A stretch of DNA of 64,000 bases from Chaetoderma sp. LZ-2023a. Lineage: Eukaryota > Mollusca > Caudofoveata > Chaetodermatida > Chaetodermatidae. Below are positions 1 to 11,519 of the stretch, one piece after another (position 1 is the stretch's first letter; every line of letters starts with the position of its first letter). The stretch is taken from NCBI GenBank assembly GCA_034401795.1, contig CM067360.1:51667574-51731573 (forward strand). The letters run 5' to 3'. The position numbers and the translations under genes were made by a program. A model generated the notes under the pieces. The model saw only the letters and a list, made by a program, of their open reading frames with translations. It was not told the origin of the DNA and made no database searches.

Positions 1-88
1 ACTGACACGTAACCAAATGCCATCTATTTCTATAATCTGCCTGTGGCTATATTGGCACCGACACCGATACACTTATCAACAGGAGGAG

Positions 89-468
89 GCATTTTTAGCT
101 GTGCACCGCCCATTTCAAGCTATGTACCTCCCAATTCAAGCTAAACACCGCCCATGATTGCACGGGTTGGGATGGATTTATATATTTCTTACCCTAAATT
201 CACAGAATTCCAATCGCCATGCAATTATACAAGTAGGCTGTTGAATAGGTCAGCAACAGCCCTCAGTCAAATTCGTTTCAAAATATACAAAAGACTGTTT
301 ATTAAATAGTAACTCTATCAGACATACACTTCGTATACTTAACGGATACTTAAATGCTCATAACGCAGATATATTCGTCATTCAGGACGCATTTTGATTG
401 TGACGTCAGCCTACATGTGACGTATCGACTATGAATTAATATACTTGACTGAAAGTTTAGATCCACCC
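89..468 (+). repeat. Family A MITE copy, left core arm deleted
   Basis: Plus-oriented copy of the most abundant family. Left flank carries the recurring CCGCCCATTTCAAGCTA-type motif. The core keeps the right arm (GTCAAATTCGTTTCAAAATAT), while most of the left arm is missing. A TGACGTCA palindrome lies at 401-408. Alignment to other copies was by eye. Confidence 0.8.
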
Positions 469-919
469 ATTGACACAGCCTCCCGCTTAACAGCATCATA
501 AACAGCCCCAGTAAGTCCCGATGTTCAAATAGGTATTACATATCGTTAGAAGTAGAGGTTCGTGGAGTGCAACCTATCAACGGTGCGGGCACATGTTGAT
601 TAGGACCATCATGTCATCCCTACGGCGGGGAGTGGCACCATTTAACACCACGGATGGTTGTAGAACGCCGTGTAGCTAATATGGTTGTACTCACTGTCAA
701 TGTACCACAGAGGCATGCCGCCCGGGGGAATATTTTGTAGACAAAAATCAATTCTAATCAAACATTCAATAAACTCATCAACTCGTAATATGCGCATTGC
801 CAGTGGTATCATGTGGTCCATCTCAAATGATCCTGACATCCTTAGGGATGAGTGACACGTTGTACATACCCAACGACACTCAGCGGCGTGACAGCTGCTC
901 CTGGGAGTTCGGGTGTTGA

Positions 920-1330
920 GGGCTCAGTTTGATCCCCTAATGAGCCGTTATTCGCCCAGAGCTAAACATGTTTATAGACTACCAACTCGGAAGCAATCTG
1001 GCTATTGACAATCTCGACATAATTCCTAAAATCGGATGGACGCATGATCGGATTATGTTGATGGGAAAATCAAATTTTCCCGATGATTTGAAAGCGCATC
1101 GAACGGCTGTTTCATAACACAATCCTCTAATCCATGACCAAGTAATCAATCGCGTGCCATATGTTGGCAGCGGCAAACAATAAAGTAGATTAAATTATTT
1201 CCAAGAGATTTACTGCAGCTGAACCTACTCAGGCGTACGCATCTTATTTGAATGAGCATACACTACATTATGTAACGCTCCAACGGTGGAAATATGGGGT
1301 TGTTGTTTGTTCGATTCTAGCATTCATCGG
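920..1330 (+). repeat. Family D dispersed repeat (copy 1)
   Basis: Diverged similarity over about 400 bp to 19145-19530, including GATCGGATTATG followed by a shared ATCAAAT block. A shorter match lies at 10620-10880 and a weak trace at 2740-2810. No open reading frame is conserved. Class unknown. Confidence 0.55.
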
Positions 1331-1599
1331 GTGCCAATTCTCCAAGTCCATTTATGGCAGGTCTACATTTCTCTGAATGTGTCAACTACTGCTAGGTAAC
1401 TGCCCCCGGTTGTTTTCATTGATACGCATTTATAATATTGTGTCTGACAGATACACAATGAGAGAAGGGGATTGTCACTGTTTCCAAAGTCCGCGAGGTA
1501 GATACCACTGACGTGTGAACCGGTTTCGTTGGTTAAGCGGTCCTAAGTGCTGACCACTACTCTAAGCCGACTCCACCGAGTTAACCATACTTTAAACCA

Positions 1600-1805
1600 A
1601 ATACATCCTTATTGAACGTCCATTCGCAGACAAAGAGAAGACTTTTTTTGGCAATGTACAACTGTAATGACTGGCTCGCTTACCGATCCGCGCCAGTCAT
1701 TCCCGTTGAAAATTGTCAGAAAAGTCTGCCCTTGGCCCGCAAATGAATATTCCCAAAACCACAACAGAGCCTCTTTTTGTCAGGCTTTGGCATGAAAATG
1801 GTTAA
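1600..1805. repeat. Family B palindromic MITE (copy 1)
   Basis: Near-palindrome. The left arm reads GACAAAGAGAAGACT then ATGACTGGCTCG, and the right arm is the complement (GCCAGTCATT, then TTGGCCCGCAAATG). It is a diverged member of the hairpin family seen at 36757, 45372 and elsewhere. Confidence 0.75.
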
Positions 1806-1809
1806 TGAT

Positions 1810-2700
1810 GAAAGTTTATGCTTCGCTTTGATTGGCCTCTATCAAGTCCCTACTTTTTCACTCCCATGTTTATATGCTGGTTATATCAGGCTTACTTTCC
1901 CCAGTCTTTGCACTGGAATCCATTCATCTTCCTGAGTGGAGAGAGGCACCGAGGAGAGATGAGATTCCCATATTTCTAGCGAGCGAGGTGCGAAGTGTGT
2001 TCAATAGTACAAAGCGGTAACCACTCCACCAAGCCCGCCCCTCTCGCCCGTCCCCCGCACCCCACCCCTTATTGATAGGTTCACACACGCTGTATATATA
2101 TACAAATCGCAATAGACTTGCATTATAACGTGACGCTTTAATTTACTCTTCAGGTTTAGACAGCGTCTATTTAAGGAAATGGAAATTGTTTTGTCTTGCT
2201 TTTTGCTTATCCATCTTTTCTTTATTTACATCAACATATAATGAATGCACACTGCGAGTTTGGTGACTTATTCAGCATGTTTTTTCTACCATTACATAAT
2301 GCCAACATCATAGACAACCTTTCTAACAGCGTATCTGCATATACTTTAAACATGATATGATTTAATAAGGAAATATCCCCGCTAAAGCAAGACAAGATGT
2401 AGGGACATCCGGCAATTTGGAAAATGACACCTGATGGTCGTAACCCATACTGTTAAAGTGATACCTTTAATAAGGTGCTAGGGTGCCTAAAACATCTTCA
2501 AAGCGAGTTAGCAACCACATTGCCACCGAACCTATGGTGGTGCACCCTACAACACCGAGAGATCAGTCACATCGTGTTTAATGGCAATTAAACAGTCGCT
2601 ATTGATGTAACTGCAATTAAATCATTTTCTCTAGGCATGTGTCATGTCTGGAAAGACCCTCATTAACAAGCACAACCCCTACCCCAACACCGCCCCACCT
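1810..2700. other. No recognisable gene
   Basis: AT-rich sequence. Open frames are short, lack an ATG start or run on both strands. The only visible pattern is a C-rich patch near 2030-2070. I see no coding or RNA gene. Confidence 0.5.
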
Positions 2701-2739
2701 CTGATAGACAGTATTATCCCAGGATGAACGATCATCACG

Positions 2740-3490
2740 ATCCTTTAGCGGAGACTACTAGTTACGCATAGGGAAACTGGCTATTGATAATCACAACAAA
2801 AATGTCAAATCGTCAAATAAAATCTATGTCCATTCTAATATGGACTCCCTCTGAGCATCTGTTCCCTAACACAGTTGCTTTCCACTCCTAAGCTGAATCT
2901 AAGCCGTCTACCTCAAGCTGTGGATAATAAGTACCCATAATTGAACATAGATAGAGGCAAATTATATGTGGTCGAACGGGCTCAGCCATGGCATCCCTAT
3001 TCACACCTCCAGTTAAATCATAACACATCCTATCTTATAGCACACATTCACGTTATACAGCGCGCAACACGCCATAAACTATGCTTGCCGTCTTTAGTTT
3101 GATTTCATGCCGTCAAAGAAGAAATATATGCAAGCTTTACCAGTTTAACATTGCTATATTTCTCTGGTCTTTGAATACTGACGTGATTTACTTTTCAACA
3201 TATTTGGAAAAAGCTGTCTGCTTCTGTATATATGATGAATTATATAGGTGTCTGAAAGCGTGGGGGGTAAAGGGAACTATACAAGTAAGCAATTGACTAT
3301 CGTCAAGCTAACGTCACCAGAAGATACTGTCGTCTTAGGAAACAACAGTTCCCAGTAAAAATTAGTTTAACTAATTTCAACGTGATATGTATGACATAAT
3401 AAAGAAAGTGGTTTATCAACACGTGCATGGCCTTACGAATTGTGAAGACAAAATGGAAGCGAAGACAATCCAACGTTAACGCGAGGCCAA
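2740..3490. other. No gene; weak family D trace at its left end
   Basis: CTGGCTATTGATAATC near 2780 resembles the family D copies at 920 and 19145. The rest is unassigned AT-rich sequence. Confidence 0.4.
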
Positions 3491-3499
3491 CAGCGTATA

Positions 3500-3785
3500 A
3501 TGGACGCATCCAGTTTTAGCTATACCCCACCCATCTCTAGCTAAGCTCCATCCCCTTGACCGTGTTGGATCGATCTATCCCTGCACTCTCTGATTCTCTA
3601 TTTCCAGTAAATTATACAGGGCAGGCAAGCTGTTGAATATTTTGAAACTAATTTGACTGAGCTATGTTGCTCCCTTCGTAAAGAACTTGACTACTTCATT
3701 CATGACGTAATTGATTATGACGCCACCCTACATGTCAAGTAGTTGATTATGATGTCACATGATTGCTGGATAACCTGGAAAAAAA
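3500..3785 (+). repeat. Family A MITE copy, right core arm deleted
   Basis: Starts with CAGTTTTAGCTATACCCC and the CCCATCTCTAGCTAAGC motif, then the left core arm (GTTGAATATTTTGAAAC). It jumps from the core to the terminal third (GACGTAATTGATTATGACG), so about 100 bp is missing. Confidence 0.85.
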
Positions 3786-3884
3786 GTTCTGACAACTCCT
3801 CCATTTGGATGCATATAAGGGAATACGGGGGTGGTATGGAATCTAAATACCATAACCTGTACGTTCAAGACACCATTTAAATAG

Positions 3885-4180
3885 AGGGACCCAGTTCCGT
3901 GCCTCGCCCATTTCTAGCTAAGTTTCACCAACCCTCTGCCCGTGCTGGGATCGATCAGACGTTGGCTGACCATAATCCTAATATCAAGTTACCTCTACAT
4001 GTAATCTGTCGAATATCTTTTAATTATTTTGGTTGGGCGCTGTTGCTACCATAGTCAGGATGCAAAAGCTCCCAGTCAATCTGGTGGTAAAATCCTCAAC
4101 AACTTACCTTTAAATTGAGATTCAAGGTTCAATGCGTTTAAACCCATTCAATCACCGCCTACAACGTGGGTGGCGCCGCG
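3885..4180. repeat. Family A copy, chimeric: plus left flank and minus left flank around one core
   Basis: Starts as a plus copy (CTCGCCCATTTCTAGCTAAG) and passes through a diverged core. It leaves the core into the reverse complement of the same left flank (ACTTACCTTTAAATTGAGATT) instead of the normal right flank. Confidence 0.65.
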
Positions 4181-4199
4181 ACACGCAGTTATGTAAATT

Positions 4200-4720
4200 T
4201 TGCTCTTCAGCGATCGGTACATTCTATGGACAGTGCGCTACAATTTGATGTATGATGGCGGGGTCCAACACCGAGATGTTAAAACATATTAACAGCATCT
4301 GTCACGCCGGTGTGATATACTTTTTGATTGCACTCCGACTGTCAGCAAACTCGAAGCAATTTTCCCATGGTATGCGCTATTTTATTACTGTCTTGAGAAA
4401 TGCAACTTGTTGCGAGAGCTACATTCTGCACGCGCGCTTGGCTGAAGATATACGCAATGCTAAGCTACACAATGCAGCTGCCAAACTGACAGTGGTGAAA
4501 GCGTGGATTATATTAGCAGAGTTGCGTACATTTTGACAGATACAAGGACAACGTCTGCTTTGGAAGAAACCGCATTGCTTGGATCATTATGCGCTCTGGT
4601 GTCTAGCGATGTAAGACACACTTTATTACTAAACACCACGCGTTAGATCTGACTGCATCTCTCAGCAAATATCAGGTATGACTAGTGCGGTATATACATG
4701 ACATTTCTGTTTTAGACCTT
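4200..4720. repeat. Family E low-copy repeat (copy 1)
   Basis: Shares AGCTACATTCT, then ACGCGCGC, GGCTG and a GTGGTGAAAGC block, in the same order, with 13390-13850. Both copies end against a family B palindrome. A 94-codon ATG frame at 4252-4536 is not preserved in the other copy, so I do not treat it as a gene. Confidence 0.55.
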
Positions 4721-4721
4721 T

Positions 4722-4955
4722 TCTGGCGAAACTAGCCAAAGCCAATCTCTACAGTAGTCGTGAGAAATGTTCATATGCAGGCCGAGAGAAGACCATTTTT
4801 GAATCTGTATCACTGGAATGACTGGCTCGATAGCCGAGCCAGCCAGCCCCGTGGTACATTTTCAAAATATAGTTTTCTTTAGGCGTACAAATGGGCATTC
4901 AACAGGTAAATACCTTGATTTTCTTGATAAAATTTAGCCATTAAAGGGCTGAGTG
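4722..4955. repeat. Family B palindromic MITE (copy 2)
   Basis: Left arm GGCCGAGAGAAGACCATTTTTG then GGAATGACTGGCTCG; right arm GCCAGCCAGCCCCGTGG to GGGCATTC. Ends near TTAAAGGG. Confidence 0.8.
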
Positions 4956-4959
4956 TATT

Positions 4960-5270
4960 TGGAATTATCAAGAATCCCAAGCATGCTCGGGCTTGATAAT
5001 GAGGTGGGTTGAGTTTGCCTTTGGGTGGATTTTAGGTAGGTTTGCCTATGGGCTGACTGTGATAGACCATAGATATTGGCATGCGGCCTATCGTTTACTT
5101 TAACGAGGACACGTGCACATAATTGTGATTTATTTTAAGACTAACGATTTGACTCAAATGGTCGCCTCCTACGTCAGCTTTGGTGTACATTGTTGCTATT
5201 CATTGAATAGATTGAAACTTCTTTCTCTGGCTTTCAGACGTATTGGTTTCCAGATATTCGCTGCCATGCA
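4960..5270. other. No recognisable feature
   Basis: Unassigned sequence between a family B and a family A copy. The 85-codon frame across 5113-5370 runs into the family A copy and starts at a non-ATG codon. Confidence 0.4.
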
Positions 5271-5277
5271 TGCGCTA

Positions 5278-5622
5278 CAATGGACCGTTTTAGCGATGCC
5301 CCACCCATCTCTAGCTAAGCTCCACCCACACTTCGCCGCATTGGGATTGATCGGTCCCCGAATGCCCTAAAGATTGATTTTCTGAGAACTATACAGGTAA
5401 GCTGTTGAATATTTTGTAACTGATTTGACTTGGTGCTGTTGCTGCCTATTTATTAAATGGTAAAGCCATGCAATTCGTACAACAACGCATAGTCCGTCTT
5501 CTAATACGCGTTCGTGACTTACTTTTTGACGTCATTCATGGCGTCATTCATTATGTCATTCTACACGCCGCATAGTTGCTTATGACGTCATAGGATGGGT
5601 TGATAAAGTGCAAAGGTGTATT
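5278..5622 (+). repeat. Family A MITE copy
   Basis: Begins CAATGGACCGTTTTAGC. Has the CAGGTAAGC motif near 5385, the left core arm without the right arm, and TGACGTCA at 5527-5534 and 5583-5590. Confidence 0.85.
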
Positions 5623-5663
5623 GTGTGCTACTATGCATGTAGTGTGGTAAGAGACAGGGAAAT

Positions 5664-6056
5664 CAATGGACCTTTCCGGTTTTAGCTATTCCCCACCCAT
5701 CTCTGGCTAAGCTCCACCCACACCTCGCTCATGTTGGAATCGATCGATCGCTGAACACCCTGATTATCAATTTCCAGAAAACTACACAGGTAAGCTGTTG
5801 AATATTTTGAAATTAATATGACTGAGTACTGTTTCCGTCTAAGACTTAGTTTCAATTATTCAACAGCATGCTTATTAAATGGCAAATAATTACAAAGACA
5901 TACAATTCCTACAACGTGTCTGACTATTTGAGATTTGATGACGGTCTATATGGAACCATTTGTGACGTAACGATTGTGATGTCATCATACATGCGATGAG
6001 CTGATTATGACGTCATACGAGGTCAGATGATGGATGAATACTCTGGAAAGGTGAAT
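5664..6056 (+). repeat. Family A MITE copy
   Basis: Begins CAATGGACCTTTCCGG and ends CTCTGGAAAGGTGAA, the imperfect inverted terminal repeats of the family. Contains CAGGTAAGC and TGACGTCA at 6008-6015. Confidence 0.88.
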
Positions 6057-6309
6057 GATATTTATCTCAATGATATGCCCTTTTGTTTTGGCCTAGCAAT
6101 TAATTATATTACCTTATCATCATTTGAAGTGTGTCCTATGTTAAGTATTATCAGGAGGCACACTCAGGTAGTGTAAACGGCAACTGTATCTCTATTTAAC
6201 AGGCATGCATATATAGGCCTACCCCGCTAATAAACATCGTTTATTTAAGGGAATCTATGTATGAAAGATTAACAATGGCGGGATCTGATCTCTCACTCAT
6301 ATAACAACG

Positions 6310-6625
6310 CCAAATGAAATACGTCACTTCGTAGTTGGCGTCACTATAAACACGACGTGCCCGTCGCGACAACGGCAATAGTCCGCCACGAAAATGTCTG
6401 AATTGTATGCACTTTGATAAATTTACAATTTAATAAACATTGTGTTGAACCCAGTGAAACTAATTTAACTGGGAGTTAAATTAGTTTCAAATTATTCAGC
6501 GGCTTACCTGTCTCGCTACTTCAAATTTAGTTTCTAAGAATTCAGGTATTCAAAGTAATAACATTGATTCCAGCACGCGCGCACAGGTGTTGGAGCATAC
6601 CCCTGTATTGGCTATGTCTAGTTTT
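6310..6625 (-). repeat. Family A MITE copy, short core
   Basis: Minus orientation. The core is shortened to CTAATTTAACTGGGAGTTAAATTAG, followed by GCTTACCTG and the reverse left flank (GGTGTTGGAGCATACC). Confidence 0.7.
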
Positions 6626-6629
6626 TAAA

Positions 6630-7230
6630 TTGGAATATAGTAAGAATGAAACTATTATGTGATAGGCATATGTCCATCTGCGTGGTGATTAATATTACAT
6701 CTATGGTAGTAAGAAGTTAAACTAAACTCTGGCAGCTCTAATTAGATGTGTATACACATAGAGGTGGCGTTGGGTTTGGCGGTGGTGCACCACCGGCAGA
6801 TGGTATTCTCACAAATCATACTGTTATGAGAATCTCCGTAACTTGAAACGAAATCTATCAATCATCTCAAATTATGGGTTACCTCCCAAAATGCGCCTTC
6901 TATCTGACCCTTCGTGTTATTTACGCATCCATTGTCAAGATACATGCCAATCTAAACAACGTGTATTTATGGAGAACATGGATAGTTGTAGCCCGGATAA
7001 GTTGCAATAGTGCTTATATTTTCAAGATGACACTACCTATTGACAATGCCTTCTAACCTAGTATATCCATTCGTATCTGTCATGACTAAAGCAAAGAGGT
7101 TGAAGGTACGGGTTTGTAGTCAGTTTTTAGTTCTCAGATATGTGAGTAAATATTTTCTTTGCGGCCACTTCTTTCTTGGAGGACCGTATACATAATGATC
7201 GTGATGCAAACACATACTAACAAGAACTAG
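6630..7230. other. No gene; 14-bp palindrome
   Basis: Contains the perfect palindrome GGTGGTGCACCACC near 6781-6794 and otherwise unassigned AT-rich DNA. Confidence 0.4.
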
Positions 7231-7559
7231 TTAATGTTCGGAGTCCGCCAGCTTTCCATGGAGACATCCATGGACCGAGAGTGGATCGGTACACAGATAA
7301 TGGGTTCGCGCGTACTCTCTCCAGGCACTGTGGCTGGCCTAGAGTGTCCGCAAATAGTATACCACCTTTGCACCAACGGGGGCGTGCTGCTGTACACGGG
7401 TGATCTACATGCCAGCTGTAGTTAAAACTGCGCCTAATAAGGGCAGAGGTAAGTTAACTGTCGTTTCATTGAAACGTCGTCTTGGGGAGAGGTGCTGTTT
7501 ACACTTTTTCAATACAGAATTTGTTAGGGTTCACGAATCTAATGATTGGTGTCCCACTT

Positions 7560-7690
7560 GCGATAAACCCCATCGGGTGGCAGAGGGTGCGCGCAGCAGT
7601 GGCCGTGGCGGCGGCATTAGGGGCGCGTCCGCGTTCCCTGGTCGACGTCGCGGCGGTGGGAACGGAGAGCGCACTACAACTTCTTTTATT
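7560..7690. other. Local GC- and CpG-rich patch
   Basis: A run of CG dinucleotides (GGCGGCGGCATTAGG, GTCGACGTCGCGGCGG) in an otherwise AT-rich region. A frame with an ATG at 7409 stays open to 7882 (about 157 codons). It has an Arg/Gly-rich middle and a hydrophobic segment near its end. Frames on both strands are open here, so this is weak evidence for a gene. It could be an exon, a small CpG island or chance. Confidence 0.3.
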
Positions 7691-7861
7691 GTATATAGAG
7701 GGGAAATTATCATGCGCGAGATAATGCAGAATTGTGTTAATTGTTGTATTAATCAAGGTTTATTACTTTTCAACACAACAACTATTCTTTTCTTTACGTA
7801 TCTTGTATTTATCTTATGTATACCTTTGCACCCTTCGTCTGATGATTATGACGAATTCACT

Positions 7862-7912
7862 GTATCACCTGAAACTCCATAATTGTATCACATATGGAGT
7901 TTCAGGTGGTAC
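7862..7912. other. Near-perfect 20-bp-stem hairpin
   Basis: 7862-7881 pairs with 7893-7912 (core CACCTGAAACTCCATA and its complement) with one G-U pair and an 11-nt loop. I saw no second copy. It could be a small MITE remnant or a precursor-like RNA hairpin. Confidence 0.6.
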
Positions 7913-8309
7913 CGTTTCTCTTATTCAGTTTTTTTCTACTGATTAAAAATTGTTACAATATGCGCCATATGCTGGTACAATGTACTCCATATATGGAACA
8001 CATTGGACTAATTCTTCTCTCGATTTTAAGTGTCTGTACCACTAAGACCCCTGCGGAAGGGTAACATTTTCTATCATGCATATTTGGGGCAGAGGAGGGG
8101 TTAGTATGGGTACATGAAATACCAGTGCCACATATCCATGGGTAAAGGAGAAACTGACATCTTTGTAAGCAATGTTGCAAATAGCCCCTGTCTCCCCTAA
8201 GGCATGGCTATTATATTGGCATTGTGTGGTTCCTTGGCAAACAAATGACGGATCGCTATATATGAAGCAATTACAGTAATTTGCATTAAATCACCATACA
8301 TAATAGGGC

Positions 8310-8400
8310 ATCTATGTGTGTATGCATGTGTGCGTCCGTGTGCGCGTGCATGCGTGTGTGCGTGCGTGCGCGTGTGCACGCGTGGTTGCGATGTGATGTG
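8310..8400. repeat. Degenerate TG/GTGC microsatellite
   Basis: Alternating purine-pyrimidine run of GTGTGCGTGC type with imperfect units. Confidence 0.85.
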
Positions 8401-8705
8401 TGCATGCACCACGCATGGAAATGTATATACATGCAATAAGGTTGCAAAAAAAATAAATTGCTGCTCAGTTCTCTTAACATCTATAATCTTGTGCCATTAA
8501 GTTGTTTATGTAGCAATGCCGTATCTACATGATGGAGTGTCATTGGGCCTTGGCGAATCTCATCCTCTTACCAGCGAGACTATGAGGCAATATTTCCCTC
8601 ATCAATCAAGGTTTTACAGCCACTGATAAAGACGAGTGACATTTCTAGTTTATCACATTTCATTGCATATCCCGGAGATGATAGCTATATTTTATTGTTC
8701 TTGCT

Positions 8706-8771
8706 ATTCTTCTTCTTCTTCTTCTCCGTATAATTCTTCTTCTTCTTCTCCTTCTCCTTCTCCTTCTCCTT

Positions 8772-8802
<31 letters not shown>

Positions 8803-8837
8803 TTATTATAAATATTATTATTATTATTATTATTATG
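8706..8837. repeat. TTC / TCCTTC / TTA compound microsatellite
   Basis: Polypyrimidine TTC tract with CTC interruptions passing into TTA repeats. The long Arg or Ser runs in translated frames are artefacts of it. Confidence 0.95.
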
Positions 8838-8849
8838 GTATGGAAAGAT

Positions 8850-9355
8850 AGTATGCTATATCGTTTGTCTGGGAAATAAGGTGTATCATGCAAATTAGGA
8901 ACAATTAAGCACTAGTCAGGACTGCTGTATTCCTTATTAAGTCTGCTTAGATATGACCACGAGGGTTCAATTAACATGCTGCAATTGACCCATCACTCAC
9001 TATCCGGCCAGACACTCGCATCAGCTTCCCCACTGAATGATAAGATAGCTGGATGAAATGAAACTAAATATGAAAAGCAAGAGATATTTTTTAGAACTGA
9101 ATATAGTTGATTCCTATGATTGGATCTACATTCAGTTCAATAGTTCTGCAATTCAGAAGCACCAAACATGATTAGTACATTAGTTCAGTACGTACTGAAT
9201 AGAATTAAAGAGCAATGTCAGACGTGTTCGCTATCAAGATGGCATGTCCTACATTTAGTCGGTGTCCACCGATTGTGACGATGCTGGGTAATTACGTGCG
9301 CCTCGTGAGGTTAACCTGGAGGATATCTCGTGAGAACATTAATCATCCACGAGCG
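8850..9355. other. No recognisable feature
   Basis: Unassigned sequence, with several related short words (TTCAGTAC, TTCAGTTC) near 9100-9210. Confidence 0.4.
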
Positions 9356-9360
9356 GCAAG

Positions 9361-9592
9361 TTAACCAGTTAATGTCCAAATTTGATAAAGAAAGTGAATA
9401 CTTTTGTTTACGGAATGTTCATTTACAGGGCAAGAGAGGACTATTTTTGAAGATTTTCCACTGAAATGACTGATTCGGTTATCGAGCCAGTCATTCCAGT
9501 GATAACTTAAAAAAATTATATTCTCTTGGCCTGCAAATGAGCATAGCCCAAGACCACTCCAAAATAGGGCATATCATTTCACGATTAAAGCT
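9361..9592. repeat. Family B palindromic MITE (copy 3)
   Basis: CAAGAGAGGACTATTTTTGA, then TGACTGATTCGG, then GAGCCAGTCATTCCAGTG and TTGGCCTGCAAATGA. It ends at a TTAAAGC near a 20-bp direct duplication (9584-9622). Confidence 0.85.
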
Positions 9593-9624
9593 TAAGCCGG
9601 TATTTAAAGCTTAAGCCGGTATAA

Positions 9625-10540
9625 GCAGTGGATAGGGAATAGGTTGTATTTTGATCAGAGATAATCAGAAACAAACATTCAATATTATCTGAACATGACA
9701 CGATCGGTCACTCAGTGGCATATTTAACAACTTGATACATTATTATAAATATGTTAAAACCTGCTCATACTGGGGACTATAGAGCAGAGCGGATGGTCAC
9801 GATATACACATACCGGCTTGATAGAGTAATCCATTTCTAGCTATGGGGGTTTCCTCCACTTAGTGTTCTAGGCCAAGATACATTCTTAAATGCAACCAAT
9901 ACGGTACACCAGCCTACATTTCAGGGCTTTACCTGTGACCCAGTGTATGATGCCAACACACAATTGGCGTATGGTGGGTCGGGAGGGGGGTGGGGTGTGG
10001 TGGTGATGGAGCTGTACATCGTCAATTCATAGCGGTTATCAGGTTTCGTGAGTTACTGTCATTACTGTCAGAGCTGCCGGTGTATCTCTTCTTAAACATA
10101 TTCAAATAAACAAAGTTCACGGAGTTTAATACAATTCATGGTTATGCATATTTTAATTATGACTCGCAACTAGGATAAGTCGGTCTGTCGGTCTCTCGGT
10201 CTGTCAAATTGTTTACATTTTTCGCAAAGCCGCATATGGCACAACTATTTGGTGCTCGCATTCATTACTCCTAAACTATCACATTTATTTAGGTTTAACT
10301 TGTGCAGATACAATGTATTCACAACATAGTCATTGCACAACAACATAATGTATTAAGGTATTGAGAAATGTGTGAAATCTACGTGTGAAATACATGAACT
10401 CATTGCTTATGCCGTAGCCTCAGGAATCATTGATCCTCCGTTTAATGTCAGATCTCTCCAGCAGATACGATGCACGTTTCTAGAGTGGTGTAACCGTTAT
10501 CGCTACTGTAGTGGCTAATGCGCCATGTGTGTAAGATATT
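9625..10540. other. No recognisable gene
   Basis: AT-rich. It has a G-rich patch at 9970-10005 and a short GTCGGTCT run near 10180. No coding signal. Confidence 0.45.
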
Positions 10541-10619
10541 ATGGTCTGAGTATGGGTACAATCTGTATTAAGCCGCTCTCCCCGGGGAGGCATACCCTCC
10601 AGGGAAACACCATACTGCT

Positions 10620-10880
10620 GAACGGGGATGGGCGCTGATCCGTGAATGAGGCACTATTCGCCATGGTTAAGCTTTTATATGTGTCCAATGCCAATATCTA
10701 GGCAACCTGTTTATTGAAAATCAGGACTTGACATCGGACGGACTCAGCATCGGATTAAGTCTATAAAAGAACGTAGCAAATCTACTTCTATCTGAACGCC
10801 TGTCGAACGTAATCATGTTTTAGTGTTCTTTCCAAAGCTATGATTGGAGGAGATTGCCGCCTGTCGCAAGCTGGGCATAA
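10620..10880 (+). repeat. Family D dispersed repeat (copy 2)
   Basis: Matches 920-1330 in order: CTGATCC...AATGAG, TATTCGCCATGGTTAA, then ATCGGATTA and a shared downstream block. Diverged. Confidence 0.45.
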
Positions 10881-11069
10881 TAACCATCGATAACTACTCC
10901 AACCGTGTTCTACGGGTGAACAGCAATCCTAACCCTCTCTGACATAGAGAAAGGGAAACCAATTTTGAATAATTTTACAGAACATTTTTGGCTTTGGGTT
11001 TGATACTCAATATTACTTCTGGCAATTTATTTGCACAGTATGACAAGGGCAATGCACGATTCTATGTTA

Positions 11070-11516
11070 TCCATCCATCACATGACGTCATATGACGTCA
11101 TAATCAACTACGTGACGTATATGATGATGTCATAATCAACTAGACGTGACATGTAGGACGACACCATAATCAATATGCTTGACTAGATTTAATCCGCCTT
11201 CAATGCTTAATAGTCCGACACGTTGTATGAATTGTATGTCTATTATTTAATAAGGATTCTATCGAATATTTCGAAACTAATTTGACTGGGCGCTGCTGCT
11301 GCCATAGGCAGTAACAGCAACCAGTCAAATTAGTTTCAAAATATTCAACAGCTACCCTGTATAGATTTCTGGAAATCGAGATGCGGGGAGTGCATGGATC
11401 GATTGATCCCAACACCTGCGAAGCTTAACTAGGGATGGACGATCACAACACGTGCCAAGCGTGCGTGGAGGTTAAATAGGGATGATCGGGGCATAGCTAA
11501 AACTGGAAAGGTCCCT
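11070..11516 (-). repeat. Family A MITE copy with complete palindromic core
   Basis: Minus copy. Tandem TGACGTCA at 11083-11090 and 11093-11100. Core arms lie at about 11265-11345 (GAATATTTCGAAAC and GTTTCAAAATATTC). It ends AACTGGAAAGGTCCC. Confidence 0.9.
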
Positions 11517-11519
11517 TAT

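Noticed and set aside
1488-1590. tRNA-like words (GGTTAAGCGGTCC, GAACCGGTTTCG)
   Set aside because: I could not build a cloverleaf or find correctly spaced A and B boxes on either strand.
1832-2020. Signal-peptide-like frame as receptor exon 1
   Set aside because: The frame opens with TTG rather than ATG. The first in-frame ATG lies within the hydrophobic part and leaves no convincing phase-1 donor.
4252-4536. 94-codon ATG frame as a gene
   Set aside because: Lies in family E; the frame is broken in the related copy at 13.4-13.7 kb.
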